From assembly GCA_001657295.1 (NCBI GenBank), contig LYSW01000012.1, forward strand, positions 26,381 through 90,380: a stretch of 64,000 nucleotides of DNA, written 5' to 3'. The stretch is from Oceanicaulis sp. BBD 1991-10 (GTDB lineage Bacteria > Pseudomonadota > Alphaproteobacteria > Caulobacterales > Maricaulaceae). Below the pieces are notes generated by a model that worked only from the letters and a program-made list of their open reading frames with translations, did no database searches and was not told where the DNA came from. This document shows, piece after piece, positions 24,849-34,384 of this stretch. A program made the translations under genes and the position numbers. Position 1 is the first letter of the stretch. Each line of letters begins with the position of its first letter.

Positions 24849-26794
24849 CAGGCGGCTTGGGCTTGGGGGCGGAAGACATGACGGACCGCAATCTGCGGAG
24901 CTGGTTCTGGCTGGCGATCGGCGTGTCGGTCCTGAGCGCGCTGTGGACGCTTTTTCTCGCCGGAATCGCCAATGAGATCTGGGAAGAAGCCCATTTCCGC
25001 GTCGCCGGACAGCAGGCGGAATGGGGCTATCCCGACACGCCCGCCGGGGCGCCGCTCTGGGCGGCTTGGTCATCGGCGATCTTCGGCGAGACCAGGCTTG
25101 GGCCGCGCGCGCTGAGCTGGCTGGTCTCCTCGCTCTTCCCGCTCGCGGTCTGGTTTCTGGCTGCGGCCGTGACCACGCCCCGGCATGCGCTGATCGCCGC
25201 GGCGCTGGGCGCCATCATTCCGGTCTTCGTCGTGACCGGCGCCTTCGCCTATCCAGAAGCGCCGATGCAGACCCTGGTCGTCGCCTTCATGGGTTTTCTG
25301 GTCCGGGCGACCCGATCCGACAGGCTGCACTGGTGGATCGGCGCCGGCGTGATCTGCGCGCTCGGCGTGGCGTATTATTACCGTTTCTGGTTCGCCCCTT
25401 TCGGCGTCCTGATCTTTCTCATCGCCACGGCGCAGGGCCGCGCGCTTTGGGCGAGGCGCAACGCCTGGATCGGCGGCGCCCTCGCGCTTCTCGGGCTCGC
25501 GCCCAGCCTGATCGATAACATGCTAGAAGACTGGCGGCCGATCCTGTTTCACCTGGCCGGCCGCCAGGATTGGGCCTTCTGGCCGCGCGGCGCGCTATAC
25601 CCGCTGGAGCAGGCCATGCTCGCCACGCCGGTGATCTTCGCCTTCATCCTGGGCGGCGCCTGGATCGCTTACGGACGTTGGCGAGCGCGATCAGACGCCG
25701 CGGCCGCCCTGATCCTGATCACCGCCGGCGTTTTGTCGCTGCCCTATTTCCTGATCGCCTTTTTCGACAAGGATTATCTGCTGCACTGGCCGATCCTGGC
25801 GTGGGCGTTGTTGCTGGTCTACACGCCCCAGGCCATGGCCCGCTTCGTGACCGTGATGAGCGGCCGCGGCTGGAGACTGCCGTCGCTGGCCGTGGTCGCG
25901 CTCGCCCCTGTCCTGGCGCTCGGCGGCGCCGTCGCCAACGGGACGATGCTGGTGCTGTGGCGCTATCCAGCGCCGCTGATCGAAGCCGGTCGGCAAGACC
26001 TGCTGGTCGGCGGCGATTTTGAGGATTGGAGCGTGCTTCGGCCCGCCCTTGAACAAGCGTTCGCCGATGCAGGGCCTGACGCCGTCCTGATTGGCGGCGA
26101 CCACACCACGACCGCCCGGATCCAGACGGCTGCACGACTGACCCAGCCGGTGGTCGTGCTCGATCATCCTGAAGACCGGTCACGCAGCTTCCAGCTCTAC
26201 CGGCGTATGCGCGGGGAAGGCGAAGCCGAGCTCGCCGACTACGCCGGGCGCAGCGCCGTCATCGTGCTGCGCGAGCCCAGCTATCTGTATCGCGAGATCG
26301 AACGGGTGGAGATGCGCGAACGTTTGTGCGCCGCGCTCTCTCATGCCGTTATGGTCGAACAAATCGTCCTGGAACCGGGCCGTAAGCGGGCCTCGATCTT
26401 CCTCGCCAGGGTGCGCGCCGGCGAGGAGACCGGGCTGGTCCCCGGCGCATGTCCTTTGCTGCCCTTCGGCGTGATCGAGCAACCGGTGGCGGGCGAATCC
26501 GTGCCGAAGGCCGTGATCAATGTCTACGGGCCGGCGGCCCACCCCGACGGCGTCGCGCAGGTCACGGTCCGGCTCGACGGCGACGAGATCGCGGCGATCA
26601 CCACGCTCAACGATTTGCCCGGCTATCGTTTCCCGGACACGCTCAGCTTTGACCCGGCCTATCCGAACGTGTTCTGGGGCGCGCGGCCGGACCTTTCGGC
26701 CTATGAGGCCGGGCGTTATGAAATGTCTTTGTCGATCGTGACCGGCGCAGGCGAAGAAGTGCTGCTGGAGACCCGGCCGATTTTCATCCGGTAG
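24845..26794 (+). CDS. GT39/ArnT-like membrane glycosyltransferase
   Basis: A 649-residue protein. The first about 370 residues contain 9-10 hydrophobic segments; the last about 270 are soluble and probably periplasmic. The first loop ANEIWEEAHF followed by WGYPDTPAGAPLWAA parallels the ArnT/PMT_2 pattern with its essential acidic residues. The ATG at 24845 overlaps the preceding stop; a second ATG at 24878, after a GGAAGA, is also plausible. Together with the GT2-GtrA enzyme it makes a second carrier/transferase pair, separate from the one at 7.1-9.6 kb. The acceptor is unknown. Confidence 0.8.
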   Translation: MTGGLGLGAEDMTDRNLRSWFWLAIGVSVLSALWTLFLAGIANEIWEEAHFRVAGQQAEWGYPDTPAGAPLWAAWSSAIFGETRLGPRALSWLVSSLFPLAVWFLAAAVTTPRHALIAAALGAIIPVFVVTGAFAYPEAPMQTLVVAFMGFLVRATRSDRLHWWIGAGVICALGVAYYYRFWFAPFGVLIFLIATAQGRALWARRNAWIGGALALLGLAPSLIDNMLEDWRPILFHLAGRQDWAFWPRGALYPLEQAMLATPVIFAFILGGAWIAYGRWRARSDAAAALILITAGVLSLPYFLIAFFDKDYLLHWPILAWALLLVYTPQAMARFVTVMSGRGWRLPSLAVVALAPVLALGGAVANGTMLVLWRYPAPLIEAGRQDLLVGGDFEDWSVLRPALEQAFADAGPDAVLIGGDHTTTARIQTAARLTQPVVVLDHPEDRSRSFQLYRRMRGEGEAELADYAGRSAVIVLREPSYLYREIERVEMRERLCAALSHAVMVEQIVLEPGRKRASIFLARVRAGEETGLVPGACPLLPFGVIEQPVAGESVPKAVINVYGPAAHPDGVAQVTVRLDGDEIAAITTLNDLPGYRFPDTLSFDPAYPNVFWGARPDLSAYEAGRYEMSLSIVTGAGEEVLLETRPIFIR

Positions 26795-26901
26795 CCGGGC
26801 TGACCGATGTGTGACCTGCGATGACAGGGCTGTGACCCGCCGTGATCGCTCCGCCTGTTAGGATTTCGGGCCTCACAGTCTGAACCTTCAGGAGCGCCCG
26901 C

Positions 26902-27303
26902 GTGATCAAGTCCGTCTTCCTCGCCGTCATACTCTCTGTCCTGCCCGCCTCGGCCTTCGCCGAGGACGAGGCGCGCCTGGCCGCGGTGTTGAGCTATGCA
27001 GACTGGTGCGCCAGCTGCCAGGTGCTCGATCCGAAGCTGGAGGAGGTGCGCGCGGCCGGCCCGATCGAGGGCGTGCGCTTCGTGCGGCTCGACTATACCG
27101 ACCGCACCAGCGCGAATTATTTCGCCCAGGCCGACGAAGCAGGCGTCGGGTCCGCCGTGCGAGGTCATTTCCAGCGCGGCGTTCGCACCGGAATGCTGCT
27201 CCTTATCGATCTGGACGACGGCGAGGTCGTGGGCGACGTGCGCCGCACGGCCACGGTGGAAGAGATCCAGGCCGCCTTGCGTTCCGCCGCTGCGGACGCC
27301 TGA
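26902..27303 (+). CDS. Exported thioredoxin-like protein
   Basis: A 133-residue protein with a GTG start preceded by CAGGAG. A signal peptide (VFLAVILSVLPASAFA) is followed by a thioredoxin domain with the redox motif WCASC at about residues 34-38. The domain is short for a full thioredoxin fold, and the usual cis-Pro loop is not obvious, so it may be a degenerate member. Probable periplasmic thiol redox role. A strong terminator follows at 27329. Confidence 0.75.
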   Translation: MIKSVFLAVILSVLPASAFAEDEARLAAVLSYADWCASCQVLDPKLEEVRAAGPIEGVRFVRLDYTDRTSANYFAQADEAGVGSAVRGHFQRGVRTGMLLLIDLDDGEVVGDVRRTATVEEIQAALRSAAADA

Positions 27304-27328
27304 CCGAGCTGCCCCCGAGCTCGACCGG

Positions 27329-27366
27329 AGAGGCCCTGCACGGCGACGTGCGGGGCCTCTTCTTTT
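27329..27366 (+). terminator. Rho-independent terminator after the thioredoxin-like gene
   Basis: A 13-bp stem with one G-T pair, AGAGGCCCTGCAC (27329-27341) / GTGCGGGGCCTCT (27348-27360), has a 6-base loop and is followed by TCTTTT. It lies 25 bases past the stop codon. Confidence 0.9.
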
Positions 27367-27414
27367 ACACGCCGCGCCGCGACGGATGCCGCCGGTCTCT
27401 GCTAAGAGGCGCGG

Positions 27415-28536
27415 ATGAGCCGTCTTGAAATCTTCCTCGTGGCGCCGCCGGGACTTGAACCCATGCTCGAAGCGGAAGCGCGGCGGCACGGCCTCGCGGT
27501 CGCCGGGCGGACCGCGGGCGGCGTGTTCGTCTCAGGGGACTGGGCCGACGTCTGGACAGCCAATCTGATGCTGCGCGGCGCCACACGCGTTCTGGTCCGC
27601 CTGGCGGAATTCCGCGTCAGCCACCTCGCCCAGCTCGACAAGCGCGCCCGCGGCGTGGATTGGGCGCGCTGGCTCCAGCCGGATACGCCGGTCCGGGTCG
27701 ACGCCGTCTGCCGCAAGTCGAAAATCTACCATTCCGGCGCAGCCGCCGAGCGCATCGCCCGCGCCATCCAGGAGACCAGCGGCGCGCCGACGCAAGACGA
27801 CGCGCCCGTGCGCATTCAGGCGCGGCTGGACCATGATGTTTGCACGCTCAGCCTCGACAGCTCCGGCGAGCCTTTGCACAAGCGCGGCCGCAAGCCCGCC
27901 GTCGCCAAAGCGCCGATGCGCGAGACATTGGCGGCGCTGTTTCTGCGCGCATGCGAGTATTCCGGCGACGAACCGCTGATCGATCCCATGTGCGGGTCAG
28001 GCACCTTTCTCCTGGAATCGGCGGAAATCGCCGCCGGCCTGCCGCCGGGCCGCGACCGCCCCTTCGCCTTCGAGCAGCTCGCCAATTTTGATGAGGCGGC
28101 CTGGCGGGCATTGCGCGCAGACGCCGTGGCCCGCGCCACAAAACCGGCCTCACCCATCCTGGGATTTGACCGCGACCCTGGCGCGGTGCGCGCCGCAACC
28201 GAGAACGCCCAGCGGGCCGGCCTCGCCGATTTCGTCGAGATCAGGCGCCGCGGCGTCGCGGACTTGACCGCCCCTCCCGGCCCCGCGGGTCTGGTCATCG
28301 TTAATCCGCCATACGGCGCCCGGATCGGCGATCAGGCCGCTCTTCGCCGTCTTTATCGGACGCTGGGCCAGCGCCTCAAGTCGGGATTCAACGGTTGGCG
28401 AGTCGGCCTGATCACCAGCGTGCCCGGTCTGGCGAAAGCGACCGGACTGCGCTTGCGCGCGGGGCCGCCGATCGACCATGGCGGGCTTAAAGTGCGGCTC
28501 TATCAGACATCGATCCCACCCGCGCCGCAGGCCTGA
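27415..28536 (+). CDS. THUMP-domain rRNA N2-guanine methyltransferase (RlmL N-half type)
   Basis: A 373-residue protein. An N-terminal THUMP region (about 1-160, starting LEIFLVAPPGLEPML) is followed by a Rossmann methyltransferase with GSGTFLLESAEIA as the SAM-binding loop (near 194) and the catalytic VNPPYG (near 295). This matches the family of E. coli RlmL/YcbY (first half), which methylates G2445 of 23S rRNA; the RlmK half is absent, as in many alphaproteobacteria. Cytoplasmic. Confidence 0.85.
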   Translation: MSRLEIFLVAPPGLEPMLEAEARRHGLAVAGRTAGGVFVSGDWADVWTANLMLRGATRVLVRLAEFRVSHLAQLDKRARGVDWARWLQPDTPVRVDAVCRKSKIYHSGAAAERIARAIQETSGAPTQDDAPVRIQARLDHDVCTLSLDSSGEPLHKRGRKPAVAKAPMRETLAALFLRACEYSGDEPLIDPMCGSGTFLLESAEIAAGLPPGRDRPFAFEQLANFDEAAWRALRADAVARATKPASPILGFDRDPGAVRAATENAQRAGLADFVEIRRRGVADLTAPPGPAGLVIVNPPYGARIGDQAALRRLYRTLGQRLKSGFNGWRVGLITSVPGLAKATGLRLRAGPPIDHGGLKVRLYQTSIPPAPQA

Positions 28537-28608
28537 CCGCGGCCGCTGCGCCTTGACCAGTCTGCGGCGCGCCGAGCAGACTATGGCCTTCTCTGGGAGG
28601 GGCGGAGC

Positions 28609-30675
28609 ATGGCATTGGCAATCGGACTTTTCGCAGCAGCGTTTCTGAACGCTGCGGTCGCGCAGGAAGCCCCTGGCGAGCAGACCCTGTTGCAGGAGGT
28701 GCAGGAGCCCGCACCGGTCCTGCGCCAGGTCGATCCGCAAGCGACATCCCTGATCTGCCCGTTCCGCGGCGCGATCGACTATGAGCCGGGCGATATCGAG
28801 TGCGGCCGGATCACCGTGCCGGAAAACCGCGAACGTTCTGACGGCCGCCTGATCCAGCTTCACTATGTCCGCATCGCCGCATGGGGTGAGGACGACACCG
28901 AGCACAGAAGCGATCCGGTTCTCTATCTGACCGGCGGGCCTGGCGTGGGCGTTGAGAGCTATGTCGGCCGTCTGAGAGATCATGACGTCGCCGAACATCG
29001 CGATCTCTACATTCTCGAACAGCGCGGAATCGGAAGCAGCACGGATTTCTGCGAACAATACGCCGCTCTCGCGCCGGAGATCTCCCACGCCGTCTCGATG
29101 GAGGAAATGGCGATCGCCGGGGCTGAGCGCATGCGGCTTTGCTTCCGGGAAGCCGCCGCTCAGGGCATTGATCTGAGCGGTTATAACACGGTTGAGAATG
29201 CTCGCGACGTTCAAGCTTTGCGTGAGGCGCTAGGGCTTGAATCTTGGAATGTTTGGGGAATTTCGTATGGCTCTCACCTCGGTCAGATGCTGTTGGACGT
29301 CGACCCGGAGGGGACCCGCGCCATCGTGCTCGACGCGATCGTGCCGAACGACCTGGCAGGCCTGTTCGACTATGACCGCATCTTCCAGCAGCTGATCACG
29401 AATATCGCCGAGACCTGCACCAGCGGGCCTCAATGCGACGATCTGGAGGCGCGCCTGTGGCGCGCGATGGAGTCGCTGCGCGATGATCCTGTCATCCTCG
29501 AGATCGACGAGAGCGAAGTCTATCCTCGCGGCCAGCAATGGATTCCGCCCGCCATCGCGGCTTTCTTGCCCTTCTCCATGGCCTATGAACAGGACGAGCA
29601 TCCCGCCATGGTCGCGGTGATCAACGCCGTCGCAGAATTCGCCGAGACGCGCGACGCCGACGTCATCGCCGGGCTGGAGGCGATTCTGGCCTCGTCGGAG
29701 GGTACGGACGACGACGGCGTTTCAATCTCACAGGGCATGAGCGACGCGATCCGCTGCAATGACGGCTATGTCCATGCCGTGCTCGCAGATTACGACGAGA
29801 CCGAGCCGGGGCGCTGGTCAGGATTTCTCGGCACGCGCGCAGGGGCGGCCTATGCCGCTCAGGTCTGTGAAGACGAAGGCCTGGCGCCGCGGGACCGGGC
29901 TGAGTACGCGCTTGTGCAGACCGATGTCCCGACCCTGATCGTCAACGGCGCCTGGGATCCGGTCACGCCGCCATGGCTGGCGGAATACATCCACCAAAAC
30001 ATGCCCGGCTCGCGCCTGATCATCACGCCCTTCGCCGGCCACGGACCGACCCGCTCCATGCCGGATTGCGCCGGACCGGTGATGACCGCGTTTTTCGATG
30101 ATCCCGACGTTGAAGCGTTGGACGCGACCTGCCTGGAAGAGGGCCTCGACCCGCCCGTCTATGTCGGCTTGATGGAGACCCGCGCGCCCTTTATCGCAGC
30201 GGGACTGGTGGCCGACGCGCCGGCCAGTTTCGTCGGCCCGGGGCTCTGGCTGGCTGGATCGGTGCTGCCCCTCTTGATCGGCGCCGTGATGATCCCGCTG
30301 GGCTTTTTCGGCCGCATCATCGACCGCACGCCGGTCAGCGTCATCGGCGCCGACACCGGCGGGGCCCGCTTCACCGGATGGCTGGCGGCGATAGCGGGCC
30401 TGGGCGGCCTCAGCCTTATCGGTTACGGGGCCTATGCGGCGTCGGAGATCTCGCAGGCCGCCATCCTGGTCGGCTTCGCCAAACCGGCGGGCTACGGCGC
30501 CTGGATGGTGCTTGTCTCCGGCTTGCTCGGCGCCGCCAGCCTCGGCTTTCTGGTCCGCGCCTTCCTTGGAGAAGAGCGGATCCGGATCGGCACTCTGCTG
30601 GGCTTCTTCCTGCTCAGCATTGGCGCTTTGTCATTGACAGCCTTCGCCTTTGTCTGGGATTTGACGCCGCTGTGA
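28609..30675 (+). CDS. TAP-like alpha/beta-hydrolase peptidase with C-terminal membrane domain
   Basis: A 688-residue protein with an N-terminal signal peptide (cleavage near AVA-Q19). An alpha/beta-hydrolase follows: oxyanion TGGPGVG, nucleophile S219 in GISYGS, acid in GAWDPVTP (near 450) and base in FAGHGP (near 480), as in the tripeptidyl-aminopeptidase/proline-iminopeptidase group. From about residue 545 there are four hydrophobic segments, an unusual membrane tail for this family. It should act in the periplasm on short peptides or esters. It begins 72 bases after the methyltransferase gene and ends 23 bases before sbtA. Confidence 0.8.
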   Translation: MALAIGLFAAAFLNAAVAQEAPGEQTLLQEVQEPAPVLRQVDPQATSLICPFRGAIDYEPGDIECGRITVPENRERSDGRLIQLHYVRIAAWGEDDTEHRSDPVLYLTGGPGVGVESYVGRLRDHDVAEHRDLYILEQRGIGSSTDFCEQYAALAPEISHAVSMEEMAIAGAERMRLCFREAAAQGIDLSGYNTVENARDVQALREALGLESWNVWGISYGSHLGQMLLDVDPEGTRAIVLDAIVPNDLAGLFDYDRIFQQLITNIAETCTSGPQCDDLEARLWRAMESLRDDPVILEIDESEVYPRGQQWIPPAIAAFLPFSMAYEQDEHPAMVAVINAVAEFAETRDADVIAGLEAILASSEGTDDDGVSISQGMSDAIRCNDGYVHAVLADYDETEPGRWSGFLGTRAGAAYAAQVCEDEGLAPRDRAEYALVQTDVPTLIVNGAWDPVTPPWLAEYIHQNMPGSRLIITPFAGHGPTRSMPDCAGPVMTAFFDDPDVEALDATCLEEGLDPPVYVGLMETRAPFIAAGLVADAPASFVGPGLWLAGSVLPLLIGAVMIPLGFFGRIIDRTPVSVIGADTGGARFTGWLAAIAGLGGLSLIGYGAYAASEISQAAILVGFAKPAGYGAWMVLVSGLLGAASLGFLVRAFLGEERIRIGTLLGFFLLSIGALSLTAFAFVWDLTPL

Positions 30676-30698
30676 CCAAACGGCGCGGGTGACTCAAT

Positions 30699-31706
30699 AT
30701 GGACGTGACACTGGATTTTCTCGGCCGCTTTGCGAGCCAATTCCAGTCGCCCGCCCTCGCCTTTCTGATCGGCGGGATGGTGATCGCCGCCTTTCGCAGC
30801 AATCTGACCATTCCCGACGCGATCTATAAATTCGCGGTCTTTGTCCTGCTGATGCGCATCGGCATGAAGGCGGGGCTGGAGCTGCGCGAAGCGGATCTGA
30901 CCGCGATGCTTCTGCCGGCGCTGATCGCGGTGGTGGTCGGCCTCGCCGCCGTCGTCATCGGACGCTATTCACTGGCGCTGCTGCCGAATGTGAAGACCGA
31001 GGACGGCATTGCGACCGCCGGCCTGTTCGGCGCGGTCAGCGCCTCCACGCTCGCGGCGGCCATGGTGCTGATGGATGAGGGCGCGATCGCCTATGAGGCC
31101 TGGGCGCCGGCGCTTTATCCCTTCATGGACATTCCCGCCCTGGTGCTCGCCATCGTGCTGGCGAATATCCACCACACCAAGGTCAAGGAAGGCGGCGACA
31201 CGGAAGTGCGCCTGTGGCCGATCATCAAGGACAGCCTGCGCGGGTCCGCGCTCAGCGCGCTGCTTCTGGGCATGGCGCTGGGCCTTTTCACCCGGCCCGA
31301 TCCGGTGTTCGACAGCTTTTACGACCCGCTTTTCCGCGGGCTTTTGTCGATCATCATGCTGATCATGGGCATGGAGGCCTATGCCCGCCTGCGCGAGCTG
31401 GCGAGCGTGGCGCACTGGTATCTTGTCTATGCGATCGCAGCGCCCCTCACCCACGGCCTGATCGCGTTCGGCCTTGGCTATATCGCCCACGTGCTGACCG
31501 GCTTCTCGCCGGGCGGCGTGATCATTCTGGCGGTGATGGCGGGGTCCAGCTCGGACATTTCCGGCCCGCCGACGCTGCGCGCCGGCATCCCCAGCGCCAA
31601 TCCGTCCGCCTATATCGGCTCGTCGACCAGCATCGGCACGCCGGTGGCGATCGCCATCGGCATTCCGCTTTACATGACTTTGGCTGAGCTGGTGTTCAGG
31701 CTCTAG
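30699..31706 (+). CDS. sbtA: Sodium-dependent bicarbonate permease (SbtA family)
   Basis: A 335-residue protein with about ten membrane segments in two inverted halves. The N-terminal QSPALAFLIGGM, the KAGLELRE loop, the ASTLAAAMVL segment and the C-terminal AGSSSDISGPPTLRAG are hallmarks of SbtA, the Na+/HCO3- symporter first described in cyanobacteria. In a heterotroph it may supply bicarbonate for carboxylases. The partner sbtB lies tail to tail, the stop codons overlapping by 4 bases. Confidence 0.88.
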   Translation: MDVTLDFLGRFASQFQSPALAFLIGGMVIAAFRSNLTIPDAIYKFAVFVLLMRIGMKAGLELREADLTAMLLPALIAVVVGLAAVVIGRYSLALLPNVKTEDGIATAGLFGAVSASTLAAAMVLMDEGAIAYEAWAPALYPFMDIPALVLAIVLANIHHTKVKEGGDTEVRLWPIIKDSLRGSALSALLLGMALGLFTRPDPVFDSFYDPLFRGLLSIIMLIMGMEAYARLRELASVAHWYLVYAIAAPLTHGLIAFGLGYIAHVLTGFSPGGVIILAVMAGSSSDISGPPTLRAGIPSANPSAYIGSSTSIGTPVAIAIGIPLYMTLAELVFRL

Positions 31707-32032
31707 GATTCGTCGCGCGAGAACTTGCCGGGACGCAGGATCTCGACCTCTTCCAGATAGGTGATGCCGGAATAATTCTTAAAGTATCGCGCCGAGACAT
31801 TCTCCGCGATCGTCTCGGCCTGCTCTCTGGAGCTGCAGATCACTTCGATCTTCACATTGCGAAGCGCATCGACCACCTGCGCCCGGCTTTGCGTGCGCAC
31901 GCCGCGGCTGCCTTTGCCGGCCGCATTGACCATGGTGTAACCCGTCGCGCCGGCCGCTTCGATCACCTCAATGACGCCATTGACGATGACTTTTTCGGTG
32001 ATGATGACGATTTTGACGGCGGTGTGGGTCAT
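31703..32032 (-). CDS. sbtB: SbtB-like PII-family regulator
   Basis: A 109-residue PII-like protein from ATG 32032 (an in-frame GTG lies at 32041). The T-loop GKGSRGVRT (residues 39-47) is the segment by which SbtB proteins contact SbtA and bind nucleotides. The C-terminal Cys pair of some cyanobacterial SbtB (CGPxGC loop) is absent; only C67 is present. It is encoded convergently with sbtA, unlike the usual sbtA-sbtB operon, so the two promoters are separate and the 3' ends overlap. Confidence 0.82.
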   Translation of the reverse strand: MTHTAVKIVIITEKVIVNGVIEVIEAAGATGYTMVNAAGKGSRGVRTQSRAQVVDALRNVKIEVICSSREQAETIAENVSARYFKNYSGITYLEEVEILRPGKFSRDES

Positions 32033-32112
32033 GGCGCGCACTCTTCATGGACGAATGACGAGCTAGACCCAGCCAGCGCCATTGGTCAACCAGACGCCGG
32101 CGCCGATGCTCC

Positions 32113-32156
32113 GGCGAAAAGAGCGCCGCTCCAGCCGGACCGGCGCTCTTTTCGCC
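32113..32156 (-). terminator. Terminator of the TonB receptor gene
   Basis: A perfect 16-bp inverted repeat, GGCGAAAAGAGCGCCG (32113-32128) with CGGCGCTCTTTTCGCC (32141-32156), has a 12-base loop. It lies 15 bases past the stop codon of the minus-strand receptor gene. The T-run falls inside the stem, so it may work from either side. Confidence 0.8.
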
Positions 32157-32170
32157 TGTGACGGACCGGC

Positions 32171-34384
32171 CTAGTTCAAGTCGGTGCGAAGGCTGATCCC
32201 CCAGATCCGCGGATCGTTGACGAAGCCGGTGTTGTTGTTGAAGTCGATGCCGCCGACCAGATTGTCTTCATCGGTTATGTTGCGCACGAAGAAGGCCGCT
32301 TCCCAGTCGCGGCCATCGGCGACGCCGGCATAGCCGACGCGCAACCCGCATTCGAAATTGCCGTCGGAGAAATACTCCTCGGACTCATAAAGGAAGAGAT
32401 TGGTGCGCCCTTGCCAGAACCAGTCGGTGTAGACGAACCACTCCCCGCCCATATCCGAAGGGATCGCATATCGGGCCGTCAGGCTCAGGATGTAATCCGG
32501 CGCCTGGGGAAAGGGGTTGCCGTCGACTTCCACAAAGCCGTCATTGTCCGCGTCCGGATCGGTCGGCGTGCACTGCCCTGAACCGCAGGGCGCCACCTCC
32601 AGATCAGGATCCTGGAGCTCCGTCTCATTCCAGCTGAAGCCCGCCGTGACCAGGAAATTGTCGGTGACGAGAAATTCTGAATCGATCTCGACGCCGTAAC
32701 CGACGCCTTCATCGGCGTTGACCAGCTGGATCAGGTTGCCGGCGCCGCCCACCGCTGAGAGCTGAAGGTCCTCAACGGTGTAGTAAAACGCGGTCGCATT
32801 GATCCGCGCGCGTCCGCCCAGCGGTTCTGAATTCAGGCCCGCCTCCCAGGACAGCACGGTTTCGCTGTCGGCCACTGAGGGGGATCCGAAAAACGCGACG
32901 TCACGCGCCTGAATCGTCGGGCCCCGGAAACCGCGGGCCACGCGGGCGAAGACGGAAACCTCGTCATTCACGTCATAGATCGCGGAGATGTCCCAGCTGA
33001 CCTGTTCGTCAGAGACGTTCACCGGCGCCTGCGGCACGACGGACACCGGGACCGACAGGTCTTTTTCGTCGCTCGTGTAGCGAAGCCCGCCGGAAATCTC
33101 GAGCTGGTCGGAGAGCCGGTGGCTGGCCTGACCGAAGATCGACCAGAGATCATTTTGGTGATTGACCGTCGTGGGCGGCGGGAAGCCGCCGTTCGGCCCG
33201 AGCGTCGTGATGGTGAAATCGGAGGTGAAATAATAGGCGCCGAGCTGCCAGCGGGTCGCGCCGTCGCCGTCCGATGCGACGCGGAATTCCTGGGTGAACT
33301 GGTCGAGATCATCAATCCCGTCCTGCGTTTCCGACGGGAAGGCAATGATACCCGGCCCATTAAAATTGCCGCCGTCGATATCGCCGAGGCTGAAGCCTTC
33401 CGCCGTTTCATAGCCGGAGATCGATGTGATGACGAAGCCCGGACGATAGACATTCGCTTTCAGACTGGCGCCCCAGCTATCGTATTCCTGAGGGTTGTTG
33501 AACGCGGAGTCGAAGAAGACCCGTCCTCGATCATAATTCGCATTCAAATCATTCGACCCCGTGCTCAAGATATTGGCGCGAAACAGCGCTGACGTGCCCT
33601 CCAGGCTGCGGCCGTGGATGTTGAACAATGCATCGAAGCGGTCGTCGGGCTCGAACAGGACCTGCACCCGCCCGGCCAGCTCGTTAAACCCGCCCAGCGA
33701 ATTCGGCGCGCCCAGAAAATCATTGTCGATCCAGTCATCGCGGTTCTGGCTGAGCAGAGATACGCGGGTCGAAACCGTGTCAGACAACGGGACCGTGTAT
33801 GCGCCTTCCGCATTCATGGTGCCCAGCGAGCCATAGGCGCCGCTGAGATATCCGCCGCGCTCGCCGTCGGGACGCACGGAATCAAATTTGACGATGCCTG
33901 CGGTGGTGTTGCGCCCGAACAGCGTGCCCTGAGGCCCGCGGGAGACCTCAACCTGCGCGATGTCGAAAAGCGGAAAGCTTTTCAGGATGACGTTTTCCTG
34001 GACGATATCGTCCATGACCACCGAGACCGGCTGTGAGGCGGCCAGATCGAAATCGGTGTTGCCGAGGCCGCGAATATAAAAGCGCGGGGCGATGCGGCCG
34101 TTGGAGCTTTCGGCGTAGAAGCTGGGAATGCGCGCGGCCAGGCTGAGAATGTCTCCCCCGGCCTCGGTGATCGCGTCGAGATTTTCAGACGGCACCGCGG
34201 TCACCGAACCGGCGATGTCCTGGATATTCTCCTCGCGGCGCGTCGTCGTCACGATAATCGTATCGACACGCGCTTCATCGCTGGTCTGCTGAGCAAGGGA
34301 TGGCGCGGACAAGCCGGCGGCGAGCGCAATGGCGCTGACGGAGCTGGCGGCGAGAATGGAAATGGAAGAAGCAATTCGAGACAC
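32171..34384 (-). CDS. TonB-dependent outer-membrane receptor
   Basis: A 737-residue receptor. A signal peptide (cleavage near SLAQ) precedes a TonB box DTIIVT, a plug domain (about 45-165, with FYIRGLG and VEVSRGPQGTLFGRN), and a 22-strand-type barrel. It ends in SLRTDLN, so the final residue is Asn where Phe or Trp is usual. The substrate cannot be read; the sequence is of the broad group that takes up siderophores or organic nutrients. No Fur box was recognised. The upstream 200 bases are its promoter region and also follow mltF. Confidence 0.9.
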   Translation of the reverse strand: MSRIASSISILAASSVSAIALAAGLSAPSLAQQTSDEARVDTIIVTTTRREENIQDIAGSVTAVPSENLDAITEAGGDILSLAARIPSFYAESSNGRIAPRFYIRGLGNTDFDLAASQPVSVVMDDIVQENVILKSFPLFDIAQVEVSRGPQGTLFGRNTTAGIVKFDSVRPDGERGGYLSGAYGSLGTMNAEGAYTVPLSDTVSTRVSLLSQNRDDWIDNDFLGAPNSLGGFNELAGRVQVLFEPDDRFDALFNIHGRSLEGTSALFRANILSTGSNDLNANYDRGRVFFDSAFNNPQEYDSWGASLKANVYRPGFVITSISGYETAEGFSLGDIDGGNFNGPGIIAFPSETQDGIDDLDQFTQEFRVASDGDGATRWQLGAYYFTSDFTITTLGPNGGFPPPTTVNHQNDLWSIFGQASHRLSDQLEISGGLRYTSDEKDLSVPVSVVPQAPVNVSDEQVSWDISAIYDVNDEVSVFARVARGFRGPTIQARDVAFFGSPSVADSETVLSWEAGLNSEPLGGRARINATAFYYTVEDLQLSAVGGAGNLIQLVNADEGVGYGVEIDSEFLVTDNFLVTAGFSWNETELQDPDLEVAPCGSGQCTPTDPDADNDGFVEVDGNPFPQAPDYILSLTARYAIPSDMGGEWFVYTDWFWQGRTNLFLYESEEYFSDGNFECGLRVGYAGVADGRDWEAAFFVRNITDEDNLVGGIDFNNNTGFVNDPRIWGISLRTDLN

